Source of the DNA: Pseudopithomyces maydicus
Lineage: Eukaryota; Ascomycota; Dothideomycetes; Pleosporales; Didymosphaeriaceae
Length of the DNA stretch: 64,000 nucleotides
Assembly (NCBI GenBank): GCA_026873275.1
Contig: JANTUC010000013.1
Span: forward strand, 1,426,001-1,490,000
Direction: 5' to 3'
Each line of letters begins with the position of its first letter. The first letter of the stretch is position 1. A program made the position numbers and the translations under genes. The notes beneath the pieces were generated by a model. It saw nothing but the letters and a program-made list of their open reading frames with translations. It made no database searches and was not told where the DNA came from. Of the stretch, positions 23,996 through 35,244 are shown piece by piece.

Positions 23996-25510
23996 CTACT
24001 CGTCGTCCTCGGCCTCCTCCACCGTAGCATGGCGCTGCGACACGGCGCCCGCCTGAGGGGCAGGCGCGACTTCGGAGCCGGTGGGGTGCGGCGCCGAGGC
24101 CACGGGTACGGGTGGTGTGGGTTCTTCTCCTTCTTCTTGTACGTGTGCGGGTGCGGGTGCGGGTGTAGGTTGTTGTTGTTGTTGTTGTTGTTGTTGTTGA
24201 GGGGCGGGCTGTTGCTGCTGCTGCTGGGGGGTTGCGGTTCCGGAGAGGGATTTCTTGGCTTTGGAGGGCTTGGTGCCGTTGAGGGGGTGCCGGCGGCGCG
24301 GGCGGCGAGTTTGGCGGCTTTCTTTTCTTTCTTGGCGCGTTTTTTGTTGCGGATGTCTTCGGGGGTCTGGTGGGGGGTTAGGGTTGGTTTTGGGTGGGAG
24401 GTGGAAGGAGGGATGCGGATTTTCAAGGAGGAGAGAGGGATGTGAAAGGGGAGAGAATGGACTGGGGAAAACGCACCTCTTGCCATGCCCAGACGGGACG
24501 GAACGAGTCGAAGAAGCCCACGTCCTCGAACAGGTTGGGATAGAGCCACAAGCCCGGCGCATGCGTGAACATGGTGATGACAAACAGGATCAGGCGCACG
24601 ATGGCCATGGCGAAGAACAGACCGATCAGGCCCAGCATGCCCATGCTGAGATACCACACGCCTAGCCGGAGCTTCATGGGCCACAGCGGGAACAGCACCA
24701 CGGCCAGGATACCCACGAGCGCACCCACAGCATACAGCTTCTGCTTCCACTGCGACCCCTCGTACAGCCAGATGTAGTAGCACTCGTCGTTGGCCTCCTG
24801 GTGCTGCTCGATGCGGACCGTCCACAGACCCTTCACACGCTTGGGCTTGGCATGGTTGTGGCCCTCGTGCGCGTGGTCCGGGTCGACCTTGGAGACGCGC
24901 AGAGCGAGCAGGGACAGGGGAAGTTTCTTGAAGGCGTTCTCGGCGGTGACGCGGTCGTTGACTTTGGGGAGTATGGGGTTTTTGGCGCAGGCTTTCTCGT
25001 ACGCGGGGGACATGAGGGCGCGAATCGCACGCTTGACTGTGCACATGTCAGTACAAACTGCTCCTAGCGCATCTGCGTGCTTGTCTATAGCGCCATACCT
25101 CGGAACATGTCCTTTCGCTTCTCGTCGTGGATCACGGTTCGCGGCTTGAGGTCCTGGCCCTTCAGCCAGTTGGCAAGGGCGATCGCATCTGGCTGCGGGG
25201 GTCCCGGCTGGATCGGTTGTTGTTGTTGCTGCTGCTGTGCCATTTGCTGCTGGCGCATTTGCGCCTGGTGCTGTGCCATAGCTTGCTGTCGCATGTGGTT
25301 GATGTATTCGGGGACAGTCATGCCGGCCTTCTCTGCCTCGGCGGCAATTTGGCGTTGAATCTGTTGGATCTGCTCAGGAGTAGGTTGCTGGCCGGGTCCT
25401 GGCATGCCCGGGGGTGGTCCCTGGGGCATTCCTTGAGGGGGACCTTGGGGAGGACCTTGAGGGGAACCTTGAGGCGGCCCTTGGGGCTGCGGTGGTGCTT
25501 CTGCGCTCAT
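23996..25510 (-). CDS. SEC62: Sec62, ER protein-translocation subunit, one frameshift
   Basis: Sec62 is a membrane subunit of the Sec61/Sec63 complex that helps post-translational import of secretory proteins into the ER. I read three exons on the minus strand: 25510-25099, 25036-24477 and 24366-23996, about 447 aa. The start MSAEAPPQPQ leads into a Pro/Gln/Gly repeat region and a Gln-rich stretch, then the conserved cytosolic domain (IALANWLKGQDLKPRTVIHDEKRKDMFR and VKRAIRALMSPAYEKACAKN, read in parts). Two TM helices lie around LYAVGALVGILAVVLFPLWP and LSMGMLGLIGLFFAMAIVRL, followed by PNLFEDVGFFDSFRPVWAW, a Sec62 hallmark. The tail is Lys-rich, then Gln-rich, and ends in an acidic VEEAEDDE. 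One base seems missing at the G5 run 24283-24287 (plus strand); before it the frame is basic, after it the Gln-rich tail appears. 1343 nt plus one closes the frame. Confidence 0.93.
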
Positions 25511-28434
25511 GCTGCAGAGTTGTGAATGGAATTTGAGGCTGCGGGCAGAAACGAAAGGCAGTGCTTAAAAGAACGAGGGCTGCGTTTGCAGTCAAGCCTG
25601 CCGTTTGGTGTAAGAAAATGTGGGAAAGTGGTCTCAACTGTAGTTCGGAAACATGCCAGATCGCCCAACTGCCCGCGCGGGCGGAATTACGTCGGGCAGA
25701 GTGGCCAAGCTTGTCTTAGTCAGCGAGCGGGTAGTAGAAAAACTTCCGCTTCGCTGTTCCTTCACCCACTCACACACCCAAATGTCAAGACACGACAAAA
25801 CACCCTCCTCGCTGCCGCCTCAGGCCTTGCTAACTTTTCAACCGACGTGCCTGAACGCATGAGCACTATGGAGCTCGATCGGCATTGATCAATCCAGCAC
25901 GTACCGTAGGCTTGGATGCCCATCAAAGCCGCATCCTATATACCTGTTGATGGAGATGCCGCTTGCGAACATCCAGACGTCCCCCATTCGGGGCTTGCTG
26001 GGGATCACACCGCATGCTCGTATTTGACTAGGACCCCGTTGACAGGACACCACTTCTTCTCAGAGGTGCCCTCGAGCTAACGTTGTGCATCGGCGCACGA
26101 AAGCTTCGTTACAAAGTTTTTTTTTTCCATAACCCACAGGTTGGTTTTTTGCCTGCCCGCTTGGCCTCGGGCAATTTGGGAACCAAGAGTTTTCACAGTG
26201 CTTACGAATATGAGCACGGTAGTCTACGGACTCGGGCACATGCGCAACGGCTGCGGGCCGTTGCAGCAATGGGTCCAGGCATGTGAATGCGACCGTGATG
26301 TAACTTCACCAACACTCTGGGTCTAACTCTTGTTTTCGGACTCGACCATGGTTTGACCCTATTTTGGTGTGAAGGAGAGGAACGACCTTTTTACTCACCG
26401 CTGCATCGGCCTTTGGCAAGGATGCAGTGGTCCATCATCTTTGGTCTACATACATACGTACACATCACATCTACTTATGCGGGAGGCGAGGTGAGGCGAG
26501 GTGACAAGGTGGCTCGCTCTTGGTTTCAGGCGAGCGCTGGAAGGCGAGGCACGCGGTGAATGCAGGCACCTGAGACTCGCAGAGCGGCACGGATGAAACA
26601 CGGCGACATATCGTTGCCAGTGTTGGCAGCAGAGATGGTAATTGTGGTGCCCGATGGCCGCCAACCCCAATGTTTGTCAGGGAAGGTCAGCAGCGGTAGA
26701 GGGCTTTGGGCTGCATGGGTCTGACCGATGCCAGTAGGGTTAATCTAGGCTAAACGGTTCGCGGCGAGCGTGGTTGTCAAGGGCTGCGGGCGCCCCATAA
26801 TTAGGGGAGCGCAGTGGTCCTTGGGCCCGTTGACGCTGGAGTCGTGGGCAGCGCTAGGGGACTGCACTGGGCAGAGGCGGCTCTGGTGCATTGCAGAACG
26901 CTGGCAAGCTTTCGGTCGGTGGGCAGGCGGCGTCCCAAGACTGCGCTGATCCCGACCGTTAGTGGTGGCATCCAAGTATGGTCAGCGAGGGAGCTGCAAG
27001 CCACTCGGCTCTGTGTGGCCCGTATGTGGCCCGTATGTGGCCCGTATGTGGCCCGTATGTGGCCCATCTGACTGGGCCTGCTGCTGCGTGCCAATGTGCC
27101 AGACGCCGGCGACTGCGCAGGAGGGCCGGCGGGCGACGCTGCGTGGCATCTCTCGCATCTTCTGGACTGGAGGGTTGATGGTGGAGGTGGGTAGGAAGGC
27201 AGGATAGGTAGGTAGGTAGGTAGGCGGTAGGCTGCAGGCTGTGCATACCTTGGTGTACATACAGTAGGCTGTACAGTACTGTAGGGCGTGCGACAGGCAG
27301 GCGGGCGGGAGACGGCATCGACTCGACCTGGATCCCAGGTTCTCATCATCGATGATAGGGCGGAGGGCACGGCGTTGGCGTCAGGGATGCATGCACGCCA
27401 CACGCTCGAACCCATCCAGTGCGGTCCATAGCGTCTGCCAACGCCCACTGGATCTCCCGCCCTCATCTGCGGCCTGTGTACCCCGTCATCGTCCCAGAGG
27501 GCCCACCGTGGCAAACATTTCACACCTCGTCCTCGGCCTCACGCTCACGGCTCACGCTGACGGCCGACGAGTCGACGCCTGCTCCTTCCCTCTCGACGCG
27601 ACGAGGAAGCGGCCACCCAGACGTGCACCCAGCCCAGCACGACCACAGCAGGTGCGACTGCGCCTCTTCTCGCGCTCTCTCGCATCCTCTGCCTCTCCCT
27701 CTCTCTCTCTTTCTATCTCTCGCTCTGTCTTCCTCGCTGTCTCGCGTACCCACCGAGCCCGCTACGACACACGCACCGCGAGCTAGCTAGCTACTACCTA
27801 GCCGTGCCCTACCCACCCACCTGCCCAGAGCCCCGAGGCAGACCACCAAAAGCCCACACTGTGAGTGAGTGTGCTGCAAACACACGTCCGTTTGCACACC
27901 ACGTGGGTCGAGCGACCAGCATTCCGCCGATAACACGTTGGCTTCCGCCCTTGCTTCCCTCTTACGCCGCCCCGTTCAGCTCGAGTGCTCCCGTCGCTGA
28001 CCGCTGCCCGCTGCCCAGGCCTCCCACGTCCCTCTTTCCCGACCGACCACCCTCTGCATACGCTCCACGCTCACGTACACACCCATCCACCCTGCTACCT
28101 CGCCCGGGCTTCTGCTGGTTTCCAGTCTGGAGCTCCCGGTGCCCCTCAGCCTTGACCACGGCGCATAAGACATGACATGTGCGGGAGGCGAACGACAACT
28201 TCGCAAAGGCATAGGCACAAGCCGGTCTTGGTGAAAGCGTCCAGCAACTGAACAACCATCCATCCAGACGGAGCCTTTCTGTCTCCGCAGTGCTGATTGT
28301 TGCGTCGCCCTGCTCGCTGGCAGTCTTTGCTGACGCATTCGCTCTACTCAAAGAAAGCCCACCTATCCGCCGCGGCTGACTTCCACAGCCCGCACTAATC
28401 TCCTCATCAGGTGCCCTCGGCGGCCCCGTCCAAT
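25511..28434. other. long divergent intergenic region
   Basis: About 2.9 kb between the starts of SEC62 and the GT41 gene. It includes an 11-bp tandem repeat at 27014-27066, a GTAG repeat near 27206-27222 and CT-rich DNA near 27690-27735. A CTAAT branch-like string followed by TCATCAG at 28410 looks like a 3' splice site, so the GT41 gene probably has an upstream non-coding exon. Open frames here have no domain support. Confidence 0.5.
27014..27066. repeat. 11-bp tandem repeat
   Basis: The unit GTGGCCCGTAT occurs about four and a half times in perfect head-to-tail copies. Confidence 0.9.
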
Positions 28435-31400
28435 ATGACTATGGTCCGACAGTATCCTCCGCCGCTGCCGCCGCCACTACAATCGCCTGTGGGTCCGTTC
28501 CAACAGTCCCTCGCTTCTCCGAATGGACAGCTCCTTCGAAACGCCCCAGCCTTCGACCAGCGGACAATGGCACAGCAGCGACCTCAGCAGTATGCCCATC
28601 CGTTATCGCGACACAACTCGTATCATTCGCAAGGCTCGGATAGCGGAAGGAGTACGGCCAAGCCTCCGGAGCATATGCTACGGCGTAAGACACCGAATGG
28701 CATCCTCGCAGCAGCTTATGATGGCACTTCGGTGGAACAGACGGAGAAGCCCCACGCTACGAAACACATACTGTTACCCGTGACGGCCGAGTCCAACATC
28801 CCGTACGGTCTCAAGCAGGACCTGCCTCTCCGATCCCCGGCCATCAATGGCGACTTCATGCAGAAGCAAGACGGGACGTCCGATTGGAGTCCCAGCCTTT
28901 ACTTCCAGTCAGGTTCGGGGCGAGCCCTACCACAAATTGACTCGATGCTTAACCAAATGCCTCCATTACAGAATCATCAGCAATTCCAGATGTTTGGAAA
29001 TCCCTTCGGCGGCGGGCCAGAGCAATTCATGCAGAGTCCACTGGGCCCCACTGTGTCCAATGACCAAGGGCCTTTTGGTCCATATTGGCACGATGGCACT
29101 TTCATTCCCTACCGTCCAGCCGCCATGCGGGATCCACGCTTCTACAGCCACCATGCACCTAATTGGACACACCCACAACATAATGCATTCATGAACCATG
29201 CATACAACAACGTACCCAACATGCATATTCAGCCACATTCTTACCAGATCCAGCAGCCACAAACACCCTTTGGCAGTGTGGGAAGGCCATCTCCTGACTA
29301 TCCCGCTTCGTTCCAACAACCCTATCACAATGCTGCATTAGACTACCAAGACCAACCTGTACCGGTACCGCCCAGTCATCGTCCGCATCCCGATTACCTG
29401 TTAGCTTCTGGACAAACCACGCCTGTCGCAGAACAATTCCCTACCCCAACTGCTGTCGAATTTGGACCACAGTCACTGAATGCACAGAGTCGGGAGAGGA
29501 TCTTTGCCTGGGCACATACCGTTTATGTCGATCTGCTGAAATATCTACAATCTACGCGCAAAACTAATTCGCACCATCACAACGGCCAGCAACAGCCCGT
29601 ACGACCTCATATTTACCCCAAGCCTCCCAAACAGCCAGCCGCCAACTTCTCCAACTCTCCCAGTAATAGCAACAGCACGCAGACAACTAATACAAACCAT
29701 ACATCAAGTTTCGATTTCCACTCCTCGCATGCCAGTAGAGATGGTTTCCATAGACCGATGCACACCCGCTCATCGTCAGCCTGGTCTGTTAGTAGAATTG
29801 ATCCCAACGTTCATAGACAGTTATGGCATCCTTCACAACTACAACCTTTTGCAAATCCACATTCAGTCCACCCTCACATATCAGGATTGGAGCCTCTTCG
29901 GCCTCTACGGCGTATGTCTGGGTCTATCGCGGGCGTTCATCAAAGTATACGCAATGATATTCCGCCCAGCATGACAGCAGGGTCTGCGTTGGAAGCTATC
30001 ACACATCACTGCGAAGAAAGCAAATGGAATTGGATAGATGGTATTCTTCTTGGTGGATGCCTTGCTTACGCTCTTGGGGATTATCAAAAAGCCCATGATT
30101 GGTATAAGCATATCTTGACATTGGATAAGGAGTAAGTATATTCACCGAAGCATTCATCTTCTGCTAACATTGCTAGCCACGTCGAAGCAACCTCCAACCT
30201 CGCGGCAACCTTTCTTGCTCTCCAAAAGAAGCAAGATGCTGAGGAACATTGGAGAAGAGCTGTGAAATTGCGACCTAGCTACTTTGAGGCTGTTGAACAC
30301 CTTTTAGGTTTGTTGTGCACCGATCACAGAAACAAAGAAGCTGTGCAGATCATTGAGGAGGTGGAACGTTCGTTGAGAGTCGTAAAGAAACCAGACACAT
30401 TAAAGAATGTTGATGGACGAAGTGAAAGCTCGACGTCTGTAAATGAATCCCCCAATCTATCGGAAGCCTCGGATAGACCAGTGTTCGAATACGAGACGGA
30501 GAACGAAACGGTTCCTCGGGGTGCGGATGAGATTCCAGGGTCTGATCAACCAGGTTTTGGATCCAGCGGCTATTCCATCCCTGGAAGTGATAATGGCCGC
30601 ATCCTCGCCTTGGTGCATGCGAAAGGGAACATGCTATATGCTCTTGGAGACAATGCTGGCGCGGCGAGAGCATTCGAAAACGCCGTCCTCATCGGTGCAG
30701 GGCTACAGATACAAGGCATCAGTGGTTTGATCAAGCACATCCTGTCTAATGTAGGCTACGATGGAACAGAGCGCTCTCCAGGTGGACGTCGAACACCTCC
30801 GTCCAACGATCCGATCCTACTCCATCCGGAGTCTGCCCTCAAAACCGCCCAACTATGCTTTCCACCACATGGGCAATTGCCGGGTTTAAAATATGTTGCT
30901 AGCGAAGTCATGGCAAGGAAAGCCGCGATCTCTACCACGAGTAATTCACTCTTGTCGTTGGCTAAGATTTTCCAAGACGGCATGGCAACCAATTCGCCCA
31001 AAGCTGCCGCTTTCCAGAGCAACTATGGGGTCAGAGAAATACTTGCTCTATATTACTTGTCGCTTGCTCTGCAGCCAAGTCCATCGACAGCAAACAATGT
31101 GGGCATCCTCCTTGCTAGCGTCCAACAGTCCGCCCCATCGAAGCAAATTCCGGTCTCGAATGTAATCTATAGACCCCAGGTCCCAGGTTTAGTACCCGGT
31201 AGCGGCATAGCGCTCGCGCTCGCTTACTATCACTACGGGTTGCAGCTCGACAACCGTCACGCTCATCTTTATACGAATCTTGGTAGTCTTCTCAAGGACA
31301 TTGGCCAGCTGGAAGCAGCAATCCAGATGTACGAACAGGCAGTACAGTGCGATAAGAACTTCGACATTGCTCTTGCGAATCTAGCAAATGCAGTCAAAGA

Positions 31401-33552
31401 CAAGGGCCGGATCAGCGATGCTATTGTTTACTACAAGCGAGCGGTGAAAGCTAGTCCAGACTTTGCGGAAGCAGTCTGCGGTCTTGCCAATGCATTGAAC
31501 TCGGTTTGCGGATGGACCGGAAGAGGTGGCATTGCCGAAGATAAAGGCTCCCGCGACCGCTGGCATGTCAATGACCATAACCTCCTTCTTGATGGATCAC
31601 TACCAGGAGCGCGAAGCGACGGTTGGATCCACAAGGTTGTAAGCTTGGTTCAGAAACAACTCACAGACGGCGAAGATTGGGGACGAGGCATCATGGACGG
31701 ACATTGCATTGAAGAGATTCTTCAATCGCTCGCTCTGAATGACAACAAACCTGAAGACCTCGCCGAGGAACGAAACCGGGTGCGAGGCGTGATTGTCAAA
31801 TGGCAAGGTAAAAAATGGGAAGGAGCACGCCTGGTCCGTCTCGTGGAGCGCGTCATTCGAAGAATAACATGGCATTGGTATCAAGATAAATACCTGACGG
31901 GAAAAGAACGACCACTAGCGGCCTATCGACGACCCCATCTTCCGGCAGCCTTGACAGTTCCTGCTGCTCCGACTGTACTGCCATTCCATACCTTCACCTG
32001 TCCGATGTCTGCGGAACAAATTCGCTTGATATCACAGCGTAACGGGCTTAGGATTTCATGCTCGACTTTGAGAGCACCCTGGTTGCCTCCAACTGTATAT
32101 GCCCCGCCCGCACCCCCATCGCCATACTTGAAAGTTGGATATGTTTCGTCGGATTTTAATAATCACCCTCTGGCTCACTTGATGCAATCCGTTTTTGGTT
32201 TACACAACAAGTTTCGAGTTAAAGCCTATTGCTATGCCACTACTGCCAGCGACAACACGGTGCACCGTCAACAAATCGAAAGAGAAGCACCAGTCTTTTA
32301 CGATGCTAGTACTTGGTCCGCTGAACGCTTGGTGACTCAAATCGTCAACGATGGCATTCACATCCTTGTTAACTTGAACGGGTACACTCGTGGAGCGAGG
32401 AACGAGGTCTTTGCTGCCCGTCCAGCACCCATTCAAATGTCTTTCATGGGCTTTGCGGGAACACTAGGCGCCGAGTGGTGCGACTATTTGCTTGCCGACG
32501 AGACAGCTGTTCCACCTAATACGCTGAGGAGTTGGCGCAGGAATATTGATCTGGAAGATGCTCTTGTTGATGAGAATAGCGGAGGCGAAGATCGCAACTG
32601 GATCTATGCCGAGAACATCATATACTGTCGTGACACCTTCTTCTGTTGCGATCACCGACAAAGTGCGCCCGATGCCCAGGAAGAACAGCTCAGCTGGGAT
32701 GATGAGCAGAAGCGACGATGGGAGATGCGCAAATCGATATTTCCACAGCTGCGCGACGACGCCATTATCCTCGGGAATTTCAATCAGCTGTACAAGGTAT
32801 GTGTAGCTCGTCCTAGGCCACGGCCTGTTCTGACTCGTCTCTAGATCGAACCCACGACGTTCCGCACTTGGCTTCGAATTCTCGAAAAGGTTCCCAGGGC
32901 CATCCTCTGGCTTCTCCGCTTCCCCGATCTTGGCGAAACAAATCTCAAGCAGACAGCAGTGACGTGGGCAGGCGCTGAGGTCGCCAGTCGCGTCATCTTT
33001 ACAGACGTTGCGCAAAAAAGCCAACATATTGCACGCGCCCGTGTATGCGATCTCTTCCTCGACACCCCCGAATGTAATGCTCACACAACGGCTGCCGATG
33101 TCTTGTGGTCTGGCACTCCGCTGCTCACTCTCCCACGCTACAACTATAAAATGTGCTCCCGCATGGCGGCTTCCATCCTCAAGGGAGCGCTACCTAAGAA
33201 CGAGGAAGGCGCACTTGCTGCCAAAGACCTCATCGCAGGAAGCGACGACGAGTACGAAGCCATGGCCGTGAAACTGGCGCTCGATTGCCGGTACAAAGAC
33301 GGCAAGGCGACGGGGCGGCTGAGCCAGCTGAGGAAAATCCTCTACGAAGCAAGGTGGAGCAGCGGCCTGTTCGACACAAAGAGGTGGGTGCGCGATCTGG
33401 AAGAGGCGTACGATATCGCGTGGAAGAAGTGGGAGCGCGGCGAGGGAGGCGACATTTGGTTGAAGAAAGTGCCGCAGTCGCAGGCGCAGGCGAAAGCGAA
33501 AGCGCAAGCGCAAGCGCAAGCGCAGAGGTCCGCGCCCAAGGCGCTGTGTTGA
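28435..33552 (+). CDS. TPR-containing GT41 O-GlcNAc transferase-like protein
   Basis: Predicted UDP-GlcNAc:protein O-linked glycosyltransferase of family GT41, acting on Ser/Thr of nuclear and cytosolic proteins. Three exons, 28435-30131, 30177-32796 and 32845-33552, give 1674 aa with no frame problem. The first 530 residues are Pro/Gln/His-rich and disordered. TPR repeats follow, clear in GALVGIL-free stretches such as LASGIALALAYYHYGLQLDN-like helices around 31200-31500 (HAHLYTNLGSLLKDIGQLEA, AIQMYEQAVQCDKNFDIALA, AIVYYKRAVKASPDFAEAVC). The catalytic half has GYVSSDFNNHPLAHLMQSVF, matching the His-bearing HPxxHL motif of human OGT, then MGFAGTLGAEWCDYLLADET, NFNQLYKIEPTTF with the conserved UDP-contacting Lys, and AHTTAADVLWSGTPLLTLPR. 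It ends in an Ala/Gln/Lys repeat. The start ATG at 28435 has a second Met two codons on. It is much longer than animal OGT because of the N-terminal extension. Confidence 0.9.
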
Positions 33553-35244
33553 TCTATTTGTCTTGTCTACGTACGAACCATGTCATGGCATGGCATGTCT
33601 TGTCTTGTCTTGTCTTGTCTTGTCTTGTATTGTCTTGCATCTATCATCTGTCTGTCTATCTGTCTGTTCTGTCTACATAGCGCTGTCTGTTGTTGAAATC
33701 GGGGTCTTCCTTCCCATTGAGGTTCGAAGAGAGAAGGGCTCTGAGTTTGTTTAGTTAGTTGGTTGGTTGGTTAGACGAGCGGATACCCCCACACTGATTT
33801 GATTTGATTGATTGAGTGAGTGATTGATCGATCGATTAGCTGTTTGTATGTCTACGTACGTAACACATGGAATATATGGAATATTAGCATCTATCTATCT
33901 CTATCTTTATCTCTATGTTCACCACACTCTTGTTCTGGGGTTTGTTTTTTTACTTTTCGCTTTTATTTGATATATTTTCGATGCTCTTGTTTTATTGCAA
34001 TCGGAAATAGTATATGTATTGTAGGCTGGTGCTGTGAGTGCTTGTTTTTTTGGTCCTGGAGGCGTTTAGTAGTAGTTAATGAGATGGTTGGGGTTGGGGT
34101 GCGAGTTGGGCTCGCGCTAGCGCTTGGGGGATGCTTCGTTGGTGGGTATGTATGTATGTAGACGGACGGATAGACGGACGGATAGACGGATAGGTTGGGT
34201 GGGTGGGTAGGTAGGTAGCTTGCTTTTGGGGAGGAAGTGGAAAGGGAAGAGAGGGAAGGGAAGGAATAAATACATGGTGTATATAGTATTATATGTATAT
34301 ATATATGCATGGGTACGCTCGTGGTGGGATTATTTATTTGCTACAACAAGTGAATGAATGTATGCATGTATCATCAACCCTTGTGTGCTCTCCAGCTTCC
34401 GTGGTACTACTGGGACTGACCATCTACCGTACACTACGATCCTAATATACTCTCCACACCCTTATCAATTTATATTTACTATTTTATATTTAATAAATTA
34501 TATTTTATTACTTTTTATTACTAGATTTATTATATTTAATTCAACTTTAGCTGGAGTCGGCATGACCTATATAGGTTTTTTATGACGTTAATTGAAAACT
34601 ATGTATTATCAATTCATAAGACCGTGGCTGAGGATTGGTTTTTATCAGTGATGGTATACCTTCTCAACCGTGTTCCTATCGGTTTGTTATTAATTAAACA
34701 TAGATATGTTCCTAGCTTTGTGCGTCTGGAGTTGTAGATATTCCTCTCTCTTTTTTTTTAATTCAAATTCGTGTCTGGCTGATATACTGTAGACAAGATA
34801 ATTTTTCTCTTCGAAGAATGCATGCTCGACCTATCATTCAGGTGTGATGTATTGTCTGGAAAAGAAAGTCTTGGGTCCGATAGAAGTCCGTGTGGTAGCG
34901 GTTCGTCTGATAGATATCTGATTTGAGTTTTACGGGGGTGGGTAGTGTGGATGGAGGCAGAGATGGGGATGGAAGACTAGATATTCGAGGTTCTGTAGAA
35001 ATATTGCGAGGATCAAGATATTTAGCTGCAATGAAGAATAGTCAAGGTATTGACTTGTTAGAACTGTAAATTAGCTTTGGAATAATAGATTAATTGAAGA
35101 ACGCTTTAGTTACTTATATTTATAGACGCCGGTTCCCTTTGATAAATACCACAAACGGGATAAAATCTTTGTTTTTACATTATTTTAAATTGAATACTTG
35201 AGAACCGCTCGCAGGGTACATATGAGACCGGAATCACAGTGTCA
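33553..35244. other. intergenic between convergent genes, repeats
   Basis: About 1.7 kb between the 3' ends of the GT41 and HET genes. It has CTTGT repeats near 33597-33640, TCTG repeats near 33645-33668, GTAT/GACGGATA repeats near 34146-34192, GGTAG repeats near 34198-34218 and copy B of the dispersed AT-rich repeat. No gene is supported. Confidence 0.6.
34434..34598. repeat. dispersed AT-rich repeat, copy B
   Basis: Second copy of the element seen at 14947-15110, in the same orientation and about 19.5 kb away. The landmarks CCTAATATACTCT, AGCTGGAGTCGGCAT, CTATATAGGTT and GACGTTAATT occur in the same order. Both copies lie downstream of plus-strand genes. Confidence 0.75.
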
